Origin: Rhodococcus sp. ABRD24
Lineage (GTDB): Bacteria; Actinomycetota; Actinomycetes; Mycobacteriales; Mycobacteriaceae
Assembly: GCF_004328705.1 (NCBI RefSeq)
Contig: NZ_CP035319.1
Span: 4,588,001 to 4,652,000, forward strand
Direction: 5' to 3'
DNA: 64,000 bases
Made by a program: the position numbers and the translations under genes. This document shows positions 35,023-44,789 of the stretch, piece after piece; within the stretch, counting starts at the first letter, position 1; each line of letters opens with the position of its first letter. A model generated the notes under the pieces. The model made no database searches. It had not been told where the DNA came from and saw only the letters and a program-made list of their open reading frames with translations.

Positions 35023-36054
35023 ACCCGAGCGACCCGGCCGAGCTGTGGGACCCGAGGGAGCCTCCGGAAGCAGGGGCGCACTCGGGGTCCTCGGAGTTGC
35101 TCTCGCAGGCAAACACCGTTGCGATGAACGTGGCCGCGTCCGCCTCGTTGGCACACAGGCTGCCGATGTGGTCGGCCGGATAGATCCTGAAGTCCGGACG
35201 GGTGCCGGGCAAGGTTCATTTCCGTGATCAGCTTGACTGTCAACGGAAGCGGCACTGTCGGGTCCTCGGCCCCTGCGCGATCATCAGCGGCCGGTCGTAA
35301 CCTGACGTCGGCACCCGCAGATAGTCGCGCAGTGCCGCCATGAGCGCCGGTTCGTTGAGCGATCGCGAGAGCATCTGTGCTACCGAGATATTCGCGGCGA
35401 GCTGCAAATTGGAGGTAGGGGAGTTCCGGCGCCGCGTCGACGAGCGTCCGATCGGGGCCAGTCAGCTGTCGATGTCGAGTTCGGGGTGGACGTCACGGAG
35501 TCCCGCGATCACGAAGGTCATGAAGCTGGTCAGCCCCGCGAGGCCCTGCGGCGGGAAATTCGGCCCGGCGAACGGGGCGAGTGTCTCGATGTTCGACGGC
35601 ACTCCGGTGGCGACCGCGCCGCGGTAGTCCAGTCTAGGCGCGTACTCGGTGGCGGCGTGTGCAGTGAACACCGCGGCCTGCCCGCCCTCTGCCAGCCCGG
35701 CCACCGCCTAACGCGTCGAGACGGCGCCGTCGATTCGGCGCGGGCTGCCCGCACCGAATCGACGACGCTGTCCGTCGCAGACTTCCCGTGGAGGTAGGGC
35801 GGGACGCCGGGAGTGCCCAGGCAGATGTAGTCGGTGGCCGCGACGGCGTATCCGCGGGCCGGCGCCGGTGCCCGGCAGCCGGAGCGACGGGGGCAGTGGG
35901 TCGGACTCGAGGACCGTTCCAGGTGCGCCGAGGGCGGGTGCGACGGGTGGGACGACCGATGCTGTGGGAGCGAGGATCTGCGGCGCCCGCGACGAGCGCG
36001 ACGGCGATCGCGGTGACGATCCGGCGGCCCATCCGGGAACCCATCATTCGCCGA
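35015..36054 (-). pseudogene. Secretory lipase (LIP family) pseudogene
   Basis: Leftward from about 36054 the pieces fall in different frames: a signal-like MMGSRMGRRIVTAIAVALVA, then ARGYAVAATDYICLGTPGVP and HGKSATDSVVDSVRAARAES, then QAAVFTAHAATEYA ... NIETLAPFAGPNFPPQGLAG, then VAQMLSRSLNEPALMAALRD, YLRVPTSGYDRPLMIAQG and finally FRIYPADHIGSLCANEADAA with a GSLGS tail. At least three frameshifts and an in-frame TGA after ELDIDS break it. The nucleophile elbow reads GLAEGG, with Ala where the family has Ser. Confidence 0.82.
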
Positions 36055-36105
36055 ACCTAGCTCAGCGCCAACGATCTTCGAGGTGGTTCGGTGGAACCGA
36101 TCGGC

Positions 36106-37509
36106 TCAGATCTCCAGACCGAGTAGCGCGTTCTCGACCACCTCGGGCAGCGCGGGGTGAATCCAGTACTGCCCGTGCGCCATGTCCTGCGCAGACAACC
36201 CGAAACTCATCGCCTGGATCAGCGGCTGGATCACCGTCGGCGCCTGCGCGCCGATGACGTGTGCACCCAGCAGGCGGCCAGTGCCGCGCTCGGCGATCAC
36301 CTTGCAGAACCCCTCGTCGTCCTCCATCGCCCACCCGTATGCGACGTCGCCGTAGTTCTGCACCTTGACCGTGATGTCCAGGCCTGCCTCGCGGGCCTGC
36401 TCCTCCGTCATACCGACATCCGCGATCTGCGGGTCGGTGAACACTGCGGCCGGCACGAAGCGGTGATCACTGCGCCGTAGGCCGTCGGTGGACGTCCACG
36501 CGTCTCGCAACAGGTTCTCTCGCACCACCCGCATCTCGTGGTTCGCAACGTGCTTGAGCTGGTACGGCGACGACACGTCGCCGAGTGCGAACACACCCTC
36601 CGCCGTGGTGCGCTGGAATTCGTCGACGATGACGCGTCCGGACTCGTCTACGGCGATGCCGCCGTGCGACGCGTCGAGCTGGTCGCCGTTGGGTGTCCGT
36701 CCGACCGCGACGAGTAGTTCGTCACCGGCAACGACGGTGCCGTCCGAGAGTTCGATCTCGATGCCGCCGCCGGCTGAGCCGGCAACTCCTGCAGAGCCCG
36801 ACGGTCGGGCCGCGACCATCGGATTACCTAGGTGCACATCCCATTTGCGGTTCGCCAGTTCGGTGAACCATTCCGAGACCTCCTTGTCGAGGTGGCGCAG
36901 CAGGCGTTCGCTACGGCCGATGATGGACACCTGCACTCCGAGCGCGGAGAACACGTGCGCGAACTCGGCGGCTACGAAACCCGAGCCGAGGATCACCAAT
37001 CGTTCGGGTAGTTCCGGCAGCCGCATGATGTCGTCGTTGGTATGGAATCGCACACCGCCGTCGAGGACTTCGCGTGGGATCACCGGACGCGAGCCCGCCG
37101 CGATCACGACCTGGTCGGCAGTGATGACATCGCCGGTCCCGGTATCGATTGTCCGGGGGCCGACGAAGCGGGCGTGACCGCGGAAGACGGTGACGTTGTC
37201 GCAGTCCTCGGCACGATAGCGCTCGCCGCCCGCTGCAATCGGGTCGATCCGGCCGAATACGCGTTTGACGATGTCATGCCAGCGCACGTCGTCGAGCGTC
37301 GCGTCGATGCCGAGTTTCGACGATCCGGTGATGGTACGGGCCACTTCCGCGGCGTACACGTACATCTTGGTGGGGATGCAGCCGACGTTGAGGCAGGTGC
37401 CGCCGAACGTGCTCTTCTCGAGCAGCGCGACCTTCATGCCGTCGTATCGCTCGTCGAGAATCGAGTTACCCGATCCGGTGCCGATGATCGCCAGATCGAA
37501 GTGGGTCAT
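36106..37509 (-). CDS. mtr: Mycothione reductase
   Basis: A 467-residue FAD-dependent disulfide reductase that regenerates mycothiol from mycothione with NADPH. The N-terminal FAD motif is [13 protein letters not shown], the redox-active pair is in [13 protein letters not shown], the second nucleotide motif is [25 protein letters not shown] contacts FAD and the C-terminal catalytic His is in [14 protein letters not shown]. The ATG at 37509 overlaps the upstream hydrolase stop, so the two are coupled. Its presence argues for a mycothiol-making actinobacterium. Confidence 0.93.
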   Translation of the reverse strand: MTHFDLAIIGTGSGNSILDERYDGMKVALLEKSTFGGTCLNVGCIPTKMYVYAAEVARTITGSSKLGIDATLDDVRWHDIVKRVFGRIDPIAAGGERYRAEDCDNVTVFRGHARFVGPRTIDTGTGDVITADQVVIAAGSRPVIPREVLDGGVRFHTNDDIMRLPELPERLVILGSGFVAAEFAHVFSALGVQVSIIGRSERLLRHLDKEVSEWFTELANRKWDVHLGNPMVAARPSGSAGVAGSAGGGIEIELSDGTVVAGDELLVAVGRTPNGDQLDASHGGIAVDESGRVIVDEFQRTTAEGVFALGDVSSPYQLKHVANHEMRVVRENLLRDAWTSTDGLRRSDHRFVPAAVFTDPQIADVGMTEEQAREAGLDITVKVQNYGDVAYGWAMEDDEGFCKVIAERGTGRLLGAHVIGAQAPTVIQPLIQAMSFGLSAQDMAHGQYWIHPALPEVVENALLGLEI

Positions 37510-38534
37510 GCGCCGGCTCCCGTTCTGCGTGCTGTCGTGGTGTGGGCGTCGAGCCATGTCAACCACAGGTCTAGTTCGGCGAACGCCGTTGCCAGCGGCT
37601 TCTCGGTGGACAGGAACACGTCATGGCGGGCGCCCTCGATCGGCACAATCGTGGTGCGGTTGCCGAGGCAGCCGGCCCACTTCGCGATCTGGTCGACGTC
37701 GAGGACGGCGTCGGCGCCGTCGACGGTGGGGTTGTAGCGGGATGCGAACACCGTCGACTTCGAACGCAGGATCAGTGACGGCACCCCGATGTCGAGCCCG
37801 CGGTGCAGCTGCGCATGACCGCGTCTGACCGCGCGCAGCCAGCCGAACGTCACCGGGAACCCGCTCAGCGGCTTCCAGTCCAGGTTGTAATGCCACTCGC
37901 CGTTGGAGCTCACATGCAGGCTCGAGCCGTACGTGTCGAGCTTCTGTCCGGGGACGGGCGTCTTTCCCGACAGCCGTCCGAGCGCGTCGATCGCGGCAGT
38001 CGTGCCCGCGCTGCGCAGCAGTGCCGGACCCTGCAGGTCGAACCACGGACTGTTGAGGACCAGGCCCGCCACACCGGCCCCGGCGGTACCCTGCGGCCGG
38101 CGTTGGAGCCGGTCGAGCCACAACGGCACGATGAGCCCGCCGGTGGAGTGGGCGACCAGCAGCACATCGCCGCCGGTACCGATCTGCTCGCGCACCAGCT
38201 GCAGCGCCGCGTTCAGCTCGACGTCGTACGCCCGAAGGTCGGTCACGAAGTGCGGCGTCTGCCCCGGTCGCAGCGAACGGCCGCATTTGCGCAGGTCAAG
38301 CGCGAAGAATGCATATCCCTGCGCGGCGAAGTGCTCGGCTAGGTGTTGCTGGAAGAAGTAGTCGGTGAACCCGTGGACGTACAGCACGGCGCGGCTCGTG
38401 GACGTCGACGCCGGCTGGTAGCGGACCAGCGTGGCCTCGAGCTCGCCCTCGCCGTCAGGGTCGGTCCCGAGCGGGATGGTCAGCTGCTGGTATCCGTCGC
38501 CGAGAACGTCGGGGGCCCAAGTAGTCACGATCAC
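37506..38534 (-). CDS. Alpha/beta hydrolase, lysophospholipase/monoglyceride-lipase-like
   Basis: A 342-residue hydrolase. The oxyanion loop is [19 protein letters not shown], the nucleophile elbow [10 protein letters not shown] (Ser in HSTGG), the acid-side segment [20 protein letters not shown] and the catalytic His lies in [31 protein letters not shown] is the usual cytoplasmic lysophospholipase-like strand-4 region. It starts with GTG (38534; GTG 38528 possible) and overlaps mtr by 4 bp. Its substrate is unknown. Confidence 0.85.
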   Translation of the reverse strand: MIVTTWAPDVLGDGYQQLTIPLGTDPDGEGELEATLVRYQPASTSTSRAVLYVHGFTDYFFQQHLAEHFAAQGYAFFALDLRKCGRSLRPGQTPHFVTDLRAYDVELNAALQLVREQIGTGGDVLLVAHSTGGLIVPLWLDRLQRRPQGTAGAGVAGLVLNSPWFDLQGPALLRSAGTTAAIDALGRLSGKTPVPGQKLDTYGSSLHVSSNGEWHYNLDWKPLSGFPVTFGWLRAVRRGHAQLHRGLDIGVPSLILRSKSTVFASRYNPTVDGADAVLDVDQIAKWAGCLGNRTTIVPIEGARHDVFLSTEKPLATAFAELDLWLTWLDAHTTTARRTGAGA

Positions 38535-38700
38535 ACTCTATTGGTCGGATGGAGTTGTTTGCGAGGGGCACAATTGGGGGAGGTGATTCGGGTAGATACG
38601 CACAGGTAACCTAAGCGCCACAGGCGCGCGAAAGGCGGGCTGTGCATGCGGATGCGTACCGACAGGCTGCGTGTGAACAGACAAGGAAGTCGATTCTCCA

Positions 38701-40233
38701 GTGTCAGACCAGAACGTGGTAGAGGCGAAGACCGATGTAGTGCTCGTGGGAGCGGGCATCATGAGCGCGACGCTCGGCGCGATCCTGCGTCAGTTGCAGC
38801 CCGACTGGTCGATCACCGCCTTCGAACGACTCGATGCGGCTGCGGCCGAGAGCTCCGACCCGTGGAACAACGCCGGTACCGGCCACTCCGCACTGTGTGA
38901 GCTCAACTACACCCCGGCCAAGTCCGACGGCACCGTCGACATCACCAAGGCTGTCAATGTCAACGAGCAGTTCCAGGTCTCGCGCCAGTTCTGGTCGTAC
39001 GCGGTCGACAACGGTCTCCTCACCGATCCCAAGGAGTTCGTCAACCCGATCCCGCACGTGAGTTTCGTACACGGGGCCGACAATGTGAAGTACCTGCGCG
39101 CGCGCTATGAGGCACTGGCGCGCCATCCCTTGTTCGCCGGCATGGAGTATTCCGAGAGCGAGCAGTTCTTCACCGAGCGTCTACCGCTGATGGCGAAGGG
39201 TCGCGACTTCTCCGATCCGGTGGCCCTCAACTGGACAGAGGCCGGTACAGACATCGACTTCGGCGCGCTCACCAAGCAGTTGCTGAACTACGTCGCGTCC
39301 TCGGGCGGCACGGTGCATTTCGGTCACGAGGTCCGCAACCTCACCAAGAAGTCCGACGGCAGCTGGACCGTCAAGGTCGAGAATCTGCGCACCGGCGCCA
39401 AGAAGGTCGTCAACGCCAAGTTCGTGTTCGTCGGTGCCGGTGGCGGCGCGCTGCACCTGCTGCAGAAGTCGGGCATCAAGGAGGCCAAGGGCTTCGGTGG
39501 ATTCCCGGTCAGCGGCCAGTTCCTGCGCTGCACCAACCCCGAGCTGATCGATCAGCACCGCGCCAAGGTGTACGGCAAGGCCGCTGTCGGGGCGCCCCCG
39601 ATGTCGGTGCCGCACCTCGACACCCGCGTCATCGGCGGTAAGCCTGGCCTGCTGTTCGGCCCCTACGCCGGCTGGTCGCCCAAGTTCCTCAAGCAGGGCA
39701 AGATCACCGACCTGCCCGGCTCGGTCAAGCCCAACAACCTGATGTCGATGCTCGGCGTCGGCGTCACCGAATTGAGCCTCACCAAGTACCTCATCGGTGA
39801 GCTCATGCAGTCGCCCGCCGACCGCATCGGCACCCTCGGTGAGTTCGTGCCGAAGGCCGTCGGCAAGGACTGGGAGCTCATCACCGCCGGGCAGCGAGTC
39901 CAGGTGATTCGCAAGAAGGGTAAGGGTGGCGTGCTCGAGTTCGGCACCGCCGTCGTCAGCGCAGCGGACGGCACCATCGCCGGCCTGCTCGGCGCTTCAC
40001 CCGGTGCGTCCACTGCGGTTCCCGCAATGCTCGACGTCCTGGAACGCTGCTTCCCTCGCGAGTTCGACGCGTGGAAGCCGAAGCTGACGCAGATGGTCCC
40101 GTCACTGGGGCAGAAGCTGACCGACAATGTCGACCTGTTCAACCAGGTTTGGGACTGGAGTACGCGTTCGCTGCAGCTCGGTACCGACGCCGCTCCGGCC
40201 GCCGACCGGGTAGCCGAGTCCGCGTCCGTGTGA
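38701..40233 (+). CDS. mqo: Malate:quinone oxidoreductase
   Basis: A 510-residue peripheral membrane flavoenzyme that oxidises malate to oxaloacetate and passes electrons to quinone. The FAD motif is [18 protein letters not shown], and family segments include [31 protein letters not shown] and [15 protein letters not shown]. The GTG at 38701 is the likely start. A hairpin follows at 40241. It stands alone between the hydrolase-mtr pair and the cobalamin operon. Confidence 0.95.
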   Translation: MSDQNVVEAKTDVVLVGAGIMSATLGAILRQLQPDWSITAFERLDAAAAESSDPWNNAGTGHSALCELNYTPAKSDGTVDITKAVNVNEQFQVSRQFWSYAVDNGLLTDPKEFVNPIPHVSFVHGADNVKYLRARYEALARHPLFAGMEYSESEQFFTERLPLMAKGRDFSDPVALNWTEAGTDIDFGALTKQLLNYVASSGGTVHFGHEVRNLTKKSDGSWTVKVENLRTGAKKVVNAKFVFVGAGGGALHLLQKSGIKEAKGFGGFPVSGQFLRCTNPELIDQHRAKVYGKAAVGAPPMSVPHLDTRVIGGKPGLLFGPYAGWSPKFLKQGKITDLPGSVKPNNLMSMLGVGVTELSLTKYLIGELMQSPADRIGTLGEFVPKAVGKDWELITAGQRVQVIRKKGKGGVLEFGTAVVSAADGTIAGLLGASPGASTAVPAMLDVLERCFPREFDAWKPKLTQMVPSLGQKLTDNVDLFNQVWDWSTRSLQLGTDAAPAADRVAESASV

Positions 40234-40240
40234 CGATCAC

Positions 40241-40285
40241 GCACCTACCGCGGCGCGGGGACGATCCCGAGTCGCGGTAGGGTGC
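40241..40285 (+). terminator. Hairpin after mqo
   Basis: GCACCTACCGCG pairs with CGCGGTAGGGTGC (one bulge) around a GC-rich loop. It starts 8 bp after the mqo stop and ends 9 bp before the riboswitch. Confidence 0.7.
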
Positions 40286-40293
40286 GCAGCAGA

Positions 40294-40392
40294 GAAACGT
40301 TTGTGGGGAAGTCCTGTGAGAATCAGGCGCGGTCCCGCCACTGTGAGGGTGTTCCACGCGAACCACCCGGAGCCAGAATGCCGCAACGTTTC
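40294..40392 (+). ncRNA. Cobalamin riboswitch (B12 element)
   Basis: The core reads GGGAAGTCCTGTGAGAATCA, then GCGGTCCCGCCACTGTGAGG, the conserved B12-box consensus, then AGCCAGAATGCCG. The closing stem P1 is GAAACGTT (40294-40301) with AACGTTTC (40385-40392), 8 bp and perfect. It lies about 50 bases ahead of the TTG start of the chelatase-like gene, so cobalamin binding should repress this operon, probably at translation initiation given the short spacing. Confidence 0.95.
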
Positions 40393-40442
40393 GCACCGCC
40401 AAGCTCTCGGCGAGGAAACCGAGAAGTGAAGGGATTCGATCG

Positions 40443-42353
40443 TTGCGTCACAACCATGACCTGGCCGCTCACGAGCCTGCCGGATTTCCGTTCAGTGCGA
40501 TCGTCGGTCAGGATCGGCTGCGCCTGGCCCTGATCCTGTGCGCAGTCCACCCTGGCATCGGCGGTGTGCTGGTGCGCGGCGAGAAGGGCACCGCGAAGTC
40601 CACCGTCGTGCGCGCACTCACCGCTCTGCTACCCGAGGTAGCGGTGGGCCGTCGCGCCCGCCTCGTGGAACTGCCTGTCGGCGCAACCGAGGACCGCGTC
40701 GTCGGCTCCCTCGACCTCGAGAAGGTACTGCGCGACGGCGAGCGGGCCTTTCAGCCCGGGCTGCTCGCCGAGGCCCATCAGGGTGTGTTGTACGTGGACG
40801 AGGTCAACCTCCTGCACGACCACCTGGTGGACGTCCTGCTCGACGCCTCCGCCATGGGCCGCGTCCATATCGAACGCGACGGCGTCTCGCACTCCCATCC
40901 GGCCCGGTTCGTCCTGGTCGGGACCATGAATCCGGAGGAAGGCGAGCTACGTCCGCAGCTGTTGGACCGTTTCGGTCTCGCGGTCGACGTTGCCGCCTCC
41001 CGAGACGTCGACGTCCGTATGCAGGTGGTACGTCGGCGCCTCGATTACGAGCGCGATCCCGACACGTTTGCCGCTCGCTATGCCGAGCAGGACGCCGAAT
41101 TGGCCCGCCAGATCTCCGCGGCCCGCGACGCCGTCGCCGCGGTGGAACTGTCGGACACGGAACTGCGCCGGATCGCCTCGCTGTGCGCGTCCTTCGATGT
41201 CGAGGGGATGCGAGCCGATCTGGTCCTGGCCCGTACCGCGACCGCGCACGCGGCGTGGCGCGGCGCCGACGCGGTCACCGAGGAGGATGTCCGGGTTGCC
41301 GCGGAATTGACCTTGCCGCACCGTCGTCGGCGTGACCCCTTCGACGAGCCTGGTCTCGACGAGCAGCAACTCGATGATGCATTGGAGCAGGCCGATGCCG
41401 ACGCGCGGGCACACGACGAGCCCGAGCCCGACCCTGACCCCGACGGCCCCGGCGCCGGTGAGGCGCCTCCGGAGTATCCGTCCGGTGAGTCGAAGAACGA
41501 ATCGCCCGAACAGGGTTCGTCCGGTTCGGGTCCGGAGGGCGAGCGCCGTGTCGGTGCACCCGGGCCGCAGTTCCGGACCCGCATGCTGGAGATCCCCGGC
41601 GTCGGCGACGGCAGCCCCGGCCGCCGCTCGCGGTCCCGCTCGACGCGCGGCCGGTCCGTGCGGACGACGACGGAGCCCGGCCACGGGCTGCACCTGGTCG
41701 GCACCCTGTTCGCGGCCGCGGAACACCAGGTCACCCGTGGCCGGACCAATGGTCCGATACTGCTGGCGGCCAACGATGTTCGCGGTTCACTCCGAGAGGG
41801 GCGTGAGGGCAACCTGGTTCTGTTCGTCGTCGACGCATCCGGTTCGATGGCCGCCCGCGACCGGCTGTCGGCGGTCACCGGCGCGATCGTGTCGTTGCTG
41901 CGGGATGCGTATCAGCGCCGCGACAAGGTCGCGGTGATCACCGTCCGCGGGACGGGCGCCGAACTGGTGCTGCCGCCGACGTCGTCGGTGGAGGTCGCGG
42001 TGCGCCGCCTGCGGGCCATGAAGACCGGTGGCCGGACCCCGCTCGCCGAGGGCTTTCTGCGGGCTCGTGAGGTGGTGCTGCGTGAACGCGTCCGCGATCC
42101 CAAGCGCCGCGCGCTGGTGGTGGCCCTCACCGACGGCCGCGCCACCGGTAGCAAGGATGCCCTGCCGCGCGCCAAGCGTGCCGCTGCGATGCTCGCCGCT
42201 GCGTCCGTCGCGTCGATCGTCGTGGACTGCGAGACCGGCATGGTCCGCCTCGGCCTGGCTGCGGAACTGGCGCGGGACCTGCGCGGCGGTCACGTCCGCC
42301 TCACGGAACTGTCGGCGCAGCAGGTCGCCGGCGTCGTTCGCGCCGCTGCCTGA
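40443..42353 (+). CDS. Magnesium-chelatase-like ChlI/ChlD fusion, cobalt-chelatase-associated AAA+ protein
   Basis: A 636-residue protein. The AAA+ domain (about 15-330) has Walker [10 protein letters not shown], Walker [11 protein letters not shown] and the sensor [19 protein letters not shown]. An acidic, Pro-rich linker (about 325-365) follows, then a von Willebrand A domain with [19 protein letters not shown] (about 459-472). It corresponds to the mycobacterial Rv2850c-type protein and probably supplies the AAA+ motor for cobalt insertion with CobN. The start is TTG, preceded by GAAGGGA and under the B12 riboswitch. Confidence 0.92.
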   Translation: MRHNHDLAAHEPAGFPFSAIVGQDRLRLALILCAVHPGIGGVLVRGEKGTAKSTVVRALTALLPEVAVGRRARLVELPVGATEDRVVGSLDLEKVLRDGERAFQPGLLAEAHQGVLYVDEVNLLHDHLVDVLLDASAMGRVHIERDGVSHSHPARFVLVGTMNPEEGELRPQLLDRFGLAVDVAASRDVDVRMQVVRRRLDYERDPDTFAARYAEQDAELARQISAARDAVAAVELSDTELRRIASLCASFDVEGMRADLVLARTATAHAAWRGADAVTEEDVRVAAELTLPHRRRRDPFDEPGLDEQQLDDALEQADADARAHDEPEPDPDPDGPGAGEAPPEYPSGESKNESPEQGSSGSGPEGERRVGAPGPQFRTRMLEIPGVGDGSPGRRSRSRSTRGRSVRTTTEPGHGLHLVGTLFAAAEHQVTRGRTNGPILLAANDVRGSLREGREGNLVLFVVDASGSMAARDRLSAVTGAIVSLLRDAYQRRDKVAVITVRGTGAELVLPPTSSVEVAVRRLRAMKTGGRTPLAEGFLRAREVVLRERVRDPKRRALVVALTDGRATGSKDALPRAKRAAAMLAAASVASIVVDCETGMVRLGLAAELARDLRGGHVRLTELSAQQVAGVVRAAA

Positions 42354-42389
42354 ACCGCCTGAAAACACAGTCCGAGAAGGGATCCCGAT

Positions 42390-43004
42390 ATGCCGAAGGG
42401 CGTACCCGAGAACGTGCCGGCCGACGGGCTCACTACCCGGCAGCGCCGCAACCAGCCCGTCCTGGCGGTGCACACTGGCGCCGGCAAGGGCAAGTCGACC
42501 GCCGCCTTCGGTATGGCGCTGCGTGCCTGGAACCAGGGCTTCGACATCGGCGTCTTCCAGTTCGTCAAGAGCGCGAAGTGGAAGGTGGGTGAGGAAGCCG
42601 CCTTCCGTGCGCTCGGCGACCTGCACGAGAGCAGCGGTGCCGGTGGCGCCGTCGAGTGGCACAAGATGGGCGAGGGGTGGTCCTGGACTCGCAAGCAGGG
42701 GTCCGAGGAGGACCATGCGGCGGCAGCCGCCGAGGGTTGGCAGGAGATCGCACGCCGACTCGCGGACGAGACCCATCGCTTCTACGTGCTCGACGAGTTC
42801 ACCTACCCGCTCAAATGGGGATGGGTGGATCTTGACGAGGTCGTCGAGGTGCTGCAGAGCCGTCCGGGCAATCAGCATGTGGTGATCACCGGGCGTGACG
42901 CCCCGCAGGCGCTGATCGACGCCGCCGATCTCGTCACCGAGATGACCAAGATCAAGCACCCGATGGACGCGGGCCGCAAGGGCCAGCGCGGTATCGAGTG
43001 GTGA
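42390..43004 (+). CDS. cobO: Cob(I)yrinic acid a,c-diamide adenosyltransferase
   Basis: A 204-residue CobA/CobO-type enzyme that transfers the adenosyl group from ATP to the cobalt. The P-loop is TGAGKGKSTAAFG (about residues 29-41); VFQFVKSAKWKVGEE and FYVLDEFTYPLKWGW are diagnostic. It sits 36 bp after the chelatase-like gene and overlaps cobB by GTGA. Confidence 0.95.
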   Translation: MPKGVPENVPADGLTTRQRRNQPVLAVHTGAGKGKSTAAFGMALRAWNQGFDIGVFQFVKSAKWKVGEEAAFRALGDLHESSGAGGAVEWHKMGEGWSWTRKQGSEEDHAAAAAEGWQEIARRLADETHRFYVLDEFTYPLKWGWVDLDEVVEVLQSRPGNQHVVITGRDAPQALIDAADLVTEMTKIKHPMDAGRKGQRGIEW

Positions 43005-44380
43005 GTGCTCCTGCGGTGGTGATTGCGGCGCCGGCTTCCGGAAGCGGCAAGACGACCGTCGCGACCGGCCTCGTGGGTGCGCTGCGGGCATCGGGCGACC
43101 GGGTCGCGCCGTTCAAAGTGGGACCGGACTACATCGATCCCGGCTACCACGGGCTCGCTGCCGGACGCCCCGGCCGCAACCTCGATACCGTGCTCGTCGG
43201 CGCGGACCGCATCGGCCCGCTCTTCCGCCACGGCAGTGCCGACTGCGACATCGCCGTCGTCGAGGGTGTGATGGGCCTGTTCGACGGCAAGATCGATCCG
43301 GGTTCGGCAGCACCGTCGGCCGAAGGTTCCACGGCGCAGGTGGCCGCGGCGCTGGGCGCGCCGGTGGTCTTGGTGATCGACGCGCGCGGACACAGCCAGA
43401 GCCTGGCGGCTGTACTGCACGGCTTCTCGACGTTCGACGCCGCCGTCCGGATCGGTGGGGTGATCCTCAATCGCGTCGGCAGCGCCCGCCACGAGCAGGT
43501 GTTGCGGCAGGCGTGCGAACGGGTGGGCCTGCCGGTTCTCGGGTCGATGCCCCGGCTGGCGGAACTCGAGGTGCCGTCTCGTCATCTCGGGCTGGTGCCG
43601 GCGGTGGAACACGGTGAGGCCGCGCTGGCTGCGGTGGCCGCGATGACGGAGCTGGCTGCGGCGCACCTGGACCTCGATGCCATCCGGTCGCTCGCACGCT
43701 CATCGGTCGACACGCCCGCCTGGGACCCGGCTGTCGAGGTCGGACCCGTTGCGGCCGAGGCGCGCCCGGTGATCGCCCTTGCCGGTGGTGTTGCATTCAC
43801 CTTCGGTTACGCCGAGCATCGGGAGCTGCTCGAGGCGGCCGGAGCCGAGGTCTTCACGTTCGATCCGTTGTACGACGAACTACCCTCGGGCACAGCAGGT
43901 CTGGTGCTTCCGGGCGGGTTCCCCGAAGAGCATGCGGTGGCACTGTCGTCGAATGCTGCGCTGCTGCACCAGGTACGGCAACTCGCGGCGGACGGTGCGC
44001 CGATCCACGCCGAGTGCGCAGGACTGTTGTACCTTGCTCGCAGTCTTGATGGGCATCCGATGGCAGGGGTGATCGAGGTCGACGCCCGGTTCGGCATGCG
44101 CTTGACGCTCGGGTACCGGGAGGCCGTCGCGCTTACCGACTCGGTGCTGTTCGACGCCGGCACCCGCGTGAGCGGCCACGAGTTCCACCGTACGGTGCTG
44201 GCCACCGAGACCGCCGGCGACGCGGGACCGGCGTGGGGATGGCGCGCCTGGGACTCCGGGGCCACTCGGGAGGGCTTCGTTGCCGGCGCCGCGGGAGCAG
44301 TGCACGCGTCTTACCTGCACACCCATCCCGCCGGAAACCCCGCCGCGGTCCGGCGGTTCGTCGAGGCCGCTCGTGGCTGA
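43001..44380 (+). CDS. cobB: Cobyrinic acid a,c-diamide synthase
   Basis: A 459-residue glutamine amidotransferase that amidates the a and c carboxylates. The N-terminal P-loop reads APASGSGKTTVATGL, followed by FKVGPDYIDPGYHG and EGVMGLFDG. The C-terminal glutaminase has the Cys in IHAECAGLLYLAR and a His in SYLHTHPAGNP. The GTG at 43001 gives the usual GTGA overlap with cobO; GTG at 42998 is equally open. Confidence 0.94.
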   Translation: MSAPAVVIAAPASGSGKTTVATGLVGALRASGDRVAPFKVGPDYIDPGYHGLAAGRPGRNLDTVLVGADRIGPLFRHGSADCDIAVVEGVMGLFDGKIDPGSAAPSAEGSTAQVAAALGAPVVLVIDARGHSQSLAAVLHGFSTFDAAVRIGGVILNRVGSARHEQVLRQACERVGLPVLGSMPRLAELEVPSRHLGLVPAVEHGEAALAAVAAMTELAAAHLDLDAIRSLARSSVDTPAWDPAVEVGPVAAEARPVIALAGGVAFTFGYAEHRELLEAAGAEVFTFDPLYDELPSGTAGLVLPGGFPEEHAVALSSNAALLHQVRQLAADGAPIHAECAGLLYLARSLDGHPMAGVIEVDARFGMRLTLGYREAVALTDSVLFDAGTRVSGHEFHRTVLATETAGDAGPAWGWRAWDSGATREGFVAGAAGAVHASYLHTHPAGNPAAVRRFVEAARG

Positions 44381-44756
44381 TCTGGGCGGACTGTGCGTCG
44401 GGGTGGGCGCGGGCAGTCGGGTCGGCGTCGCGGACATCGTGAGCGCGGTTCTCGAGGTCTGCGGTGATGAGGCGGTCGCGGTGCTGGCCACGCTCGACAG
44501 AAAGGCTGGGCAGGCGCCCTTCGTCGACGCGGCAGCGGCCCTCGGTGCCCGCCTCGCGGGGTATCCACCGGAACAACTCTCCGCGGTGTCGGTGCCGCAC
44601 GCTGCCGAGACGGTATACGGCGCGGTGGGTACGCCGAGTGTCGCGGAAGCGGCCGCGATCCTCGCGAGCGGCGGGGGAGGGCTCACTGTGACCAAGCACG
44701 TCACGAATGGCGTCACGGTCGCGGTGAGCCGTAGTGTTTCGAAATCTGTCGAGTGA
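44373..44756 (+). CDS. CobE / CbiG C-terminal-like cobalamin biosynthesis protein
   Basis: A 127-residue protein. It begins LCVGVGAGSRVGVADIVSAV and has ATLDRKAGQAPFVDAAAALG, VPHAAETVYGAVGTPSVAEA and a C-terminal LTVTKHVTNGVTVAVSRS. This is the CobE/CbiG_C pattern, where the domain helps open the precorrin ring. The GTG start overlaps the cobB stop by 8 bp. It lies in the middle of the riboswitch operon. Confidence 0.87.
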   Translation: MADLGGLCVGVGAGSRVGVADIVSAVLEVCGDEAVAVLATLDRKAGQAPFVDAAAALGARLAGYPPEQLSAVSVPHAAETVYGAVGTPSVAEAAAILASGGGGLTVTKHVTNGVTVAVSRSVSKSVE

Positions 44757-44789
44757 ACATCCGCTTCGATGTGGAGAACGGGGAGACGA

